Source of the DNA: Lingula anatina
Taxonomy: Eukaryota > Brachiopoda > Lingulata > Lingulida > Lingulidae
Direction of reading: 5' to 3'
Length of the DNA stretch: 45,775 nt
Assembly: GCF_001039355.2 (NCBI RefSeq)
Contig: NW_019774403.1
Location: 483,422 to 529,196, forward strand
Shown here: in pieces, positions 45,130 through 45,775 of the stretch
How positions within the stretch are numbered: the stretch's first letter is position 1
Layout: each line of letters begins with the position of its first letter
Translations under genes and position numbers: made by a program
Notes under the pieces: generated by a model
Told to the model about the DNA's origin: nothing
Databases searched by the model: none
The model's input: only the letters and a program-made list of their open reading frames with translations

Positions 45130-45739
45130 GTACGTAGTAAGTAATGTCGTCAGTTTCTTTTTTATTTGCTACCAATATAGTTATAACTCAGTACATCATT
45201 ATAAGCCAGGACCCATCATTGGTTCTTTGTCTGCTTGGTTGGTGGCTATATTCATCAATAAACCAATTTGCTGCAGTATTTTTGTTCTTCAATGAGAGAA
45301 AATCATAATTTTAACATTTACATATTTAAAGATGCATACAGAGTCAATTTTTTGTCACCAAAACCAACCAAATGCCAGCATATAGTTTCAAGTAGTATAA
45401 CTAAGAGAATTACCAAAAGGCATTGTTTAATTTTACCCGAAAATGATGTTTGAACGTTTTTTTCTGCTGCCATTCTAAGCTGTATGTCAATGGGGCAGAA
45501 AAGTAGGTCATGAAAGTAGGTTAAATTTCCAACCAAAAATTTAAAGAAAGGAGCAGTCTAATGGTCTTTTATGGCGGATCGAGTGATCTATTCAGTTTAT
45601 CCCTTGGCATGTCGAATTTATTTGAGTCATATTAGAAACTAGTAGAAGTGGTTTACATGTGTTACTGGGAATCCACGCTCCACCGATGCTCGGTTCGTAT
45701 GTACCTTTAAAGTTTCAAGACTACACTCGGAGTATTGCC

Positions 45740-45775
<36 letters not shown>
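45130..45775. other. OLF-5 intron to window edge, ending in poly-A
   Basis: No further exon seen. The last 31 bases (45745-45775) are all A, which may be a genuine homopolymer, a retroelement tail or a contig-end effect. Confidence 0.6.

Overview
The window is animal (metazoan) nuclear DNA. It is AT-rich, carries many short phase-1 exons flanked by GT...AG introns, TATA and CCAAT-type promoters, AATAAA polyadenylation signals, abundant CT/GT/AAT microsatellites, MITE-like elements and a dead LINE. The family content (olfactomedin/EGF proteins, a guanylate-binding-protein-like gene, a bacterial-type SleB hydrolase) and the repeat style suggest a marine invertebrate, probably a mollusc or another lophotrochozoan; amphioxus or a hemichordate is not excluded. 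No species can be fixed from sequence alone.

Layout. 1-3925: the 5' exons of a divergent guanylate-binding-protein-like gene on the minus strand, running off the left edge. 4140-5605: two tandem copies of a repeat of about 0.7 kb. 6516-8057: olfactomedin gene OLF-1 (signal peptide, helical neck, OLF domain, no EGF). 10560-13560: a second copy of the GBP-to-promoter segment, with the GBP part decayed and hit by a MITE. 13514-15102: a SleB-type cell-wall hydrolase gene driven by the duplicated OLF-1-type promoter. 16748-21146: OLF-2, with EGF domains. 22158-27673: a rearranged OLF-3 locus holding an exon 1, a LINE, a broken OLF exon, then neck, EGF and OLF exons with a premature stop. 29247-32454: OLF-4, no EGF. 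32511-34166: a near-identical repeat of the end of OLF-4 after a single N, probably an unmerged assembly overlap. 34892-37526: a secreted SH3b plus SleB hydrolase. 40315 to the right edge: OLF-5 with at least five EGF exons, its OLF exon lying outside the window.

Two gene families are interleaved here. The olfactomedin paralogues share exon phases (all internal introns phase 1), the same neck architecture and the same 3' end, and differ by gain, loss or breakage of EGF exons. The two SleB genes are bacterial-looking peptidoglycan hydrolases that now have introns, signal peptides and six matching cysteines. The shorter one appears to be a chimera: promoter and start of the signal peptide from an OLF gene, the rest from an SH3b-SleB gene cut inside its linker exon. 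Together with the GBP-like gene this may be a tandem array of secreted or immune-type genes; that functional reading is inference. All gene models were spliced by eye and need transcript support.
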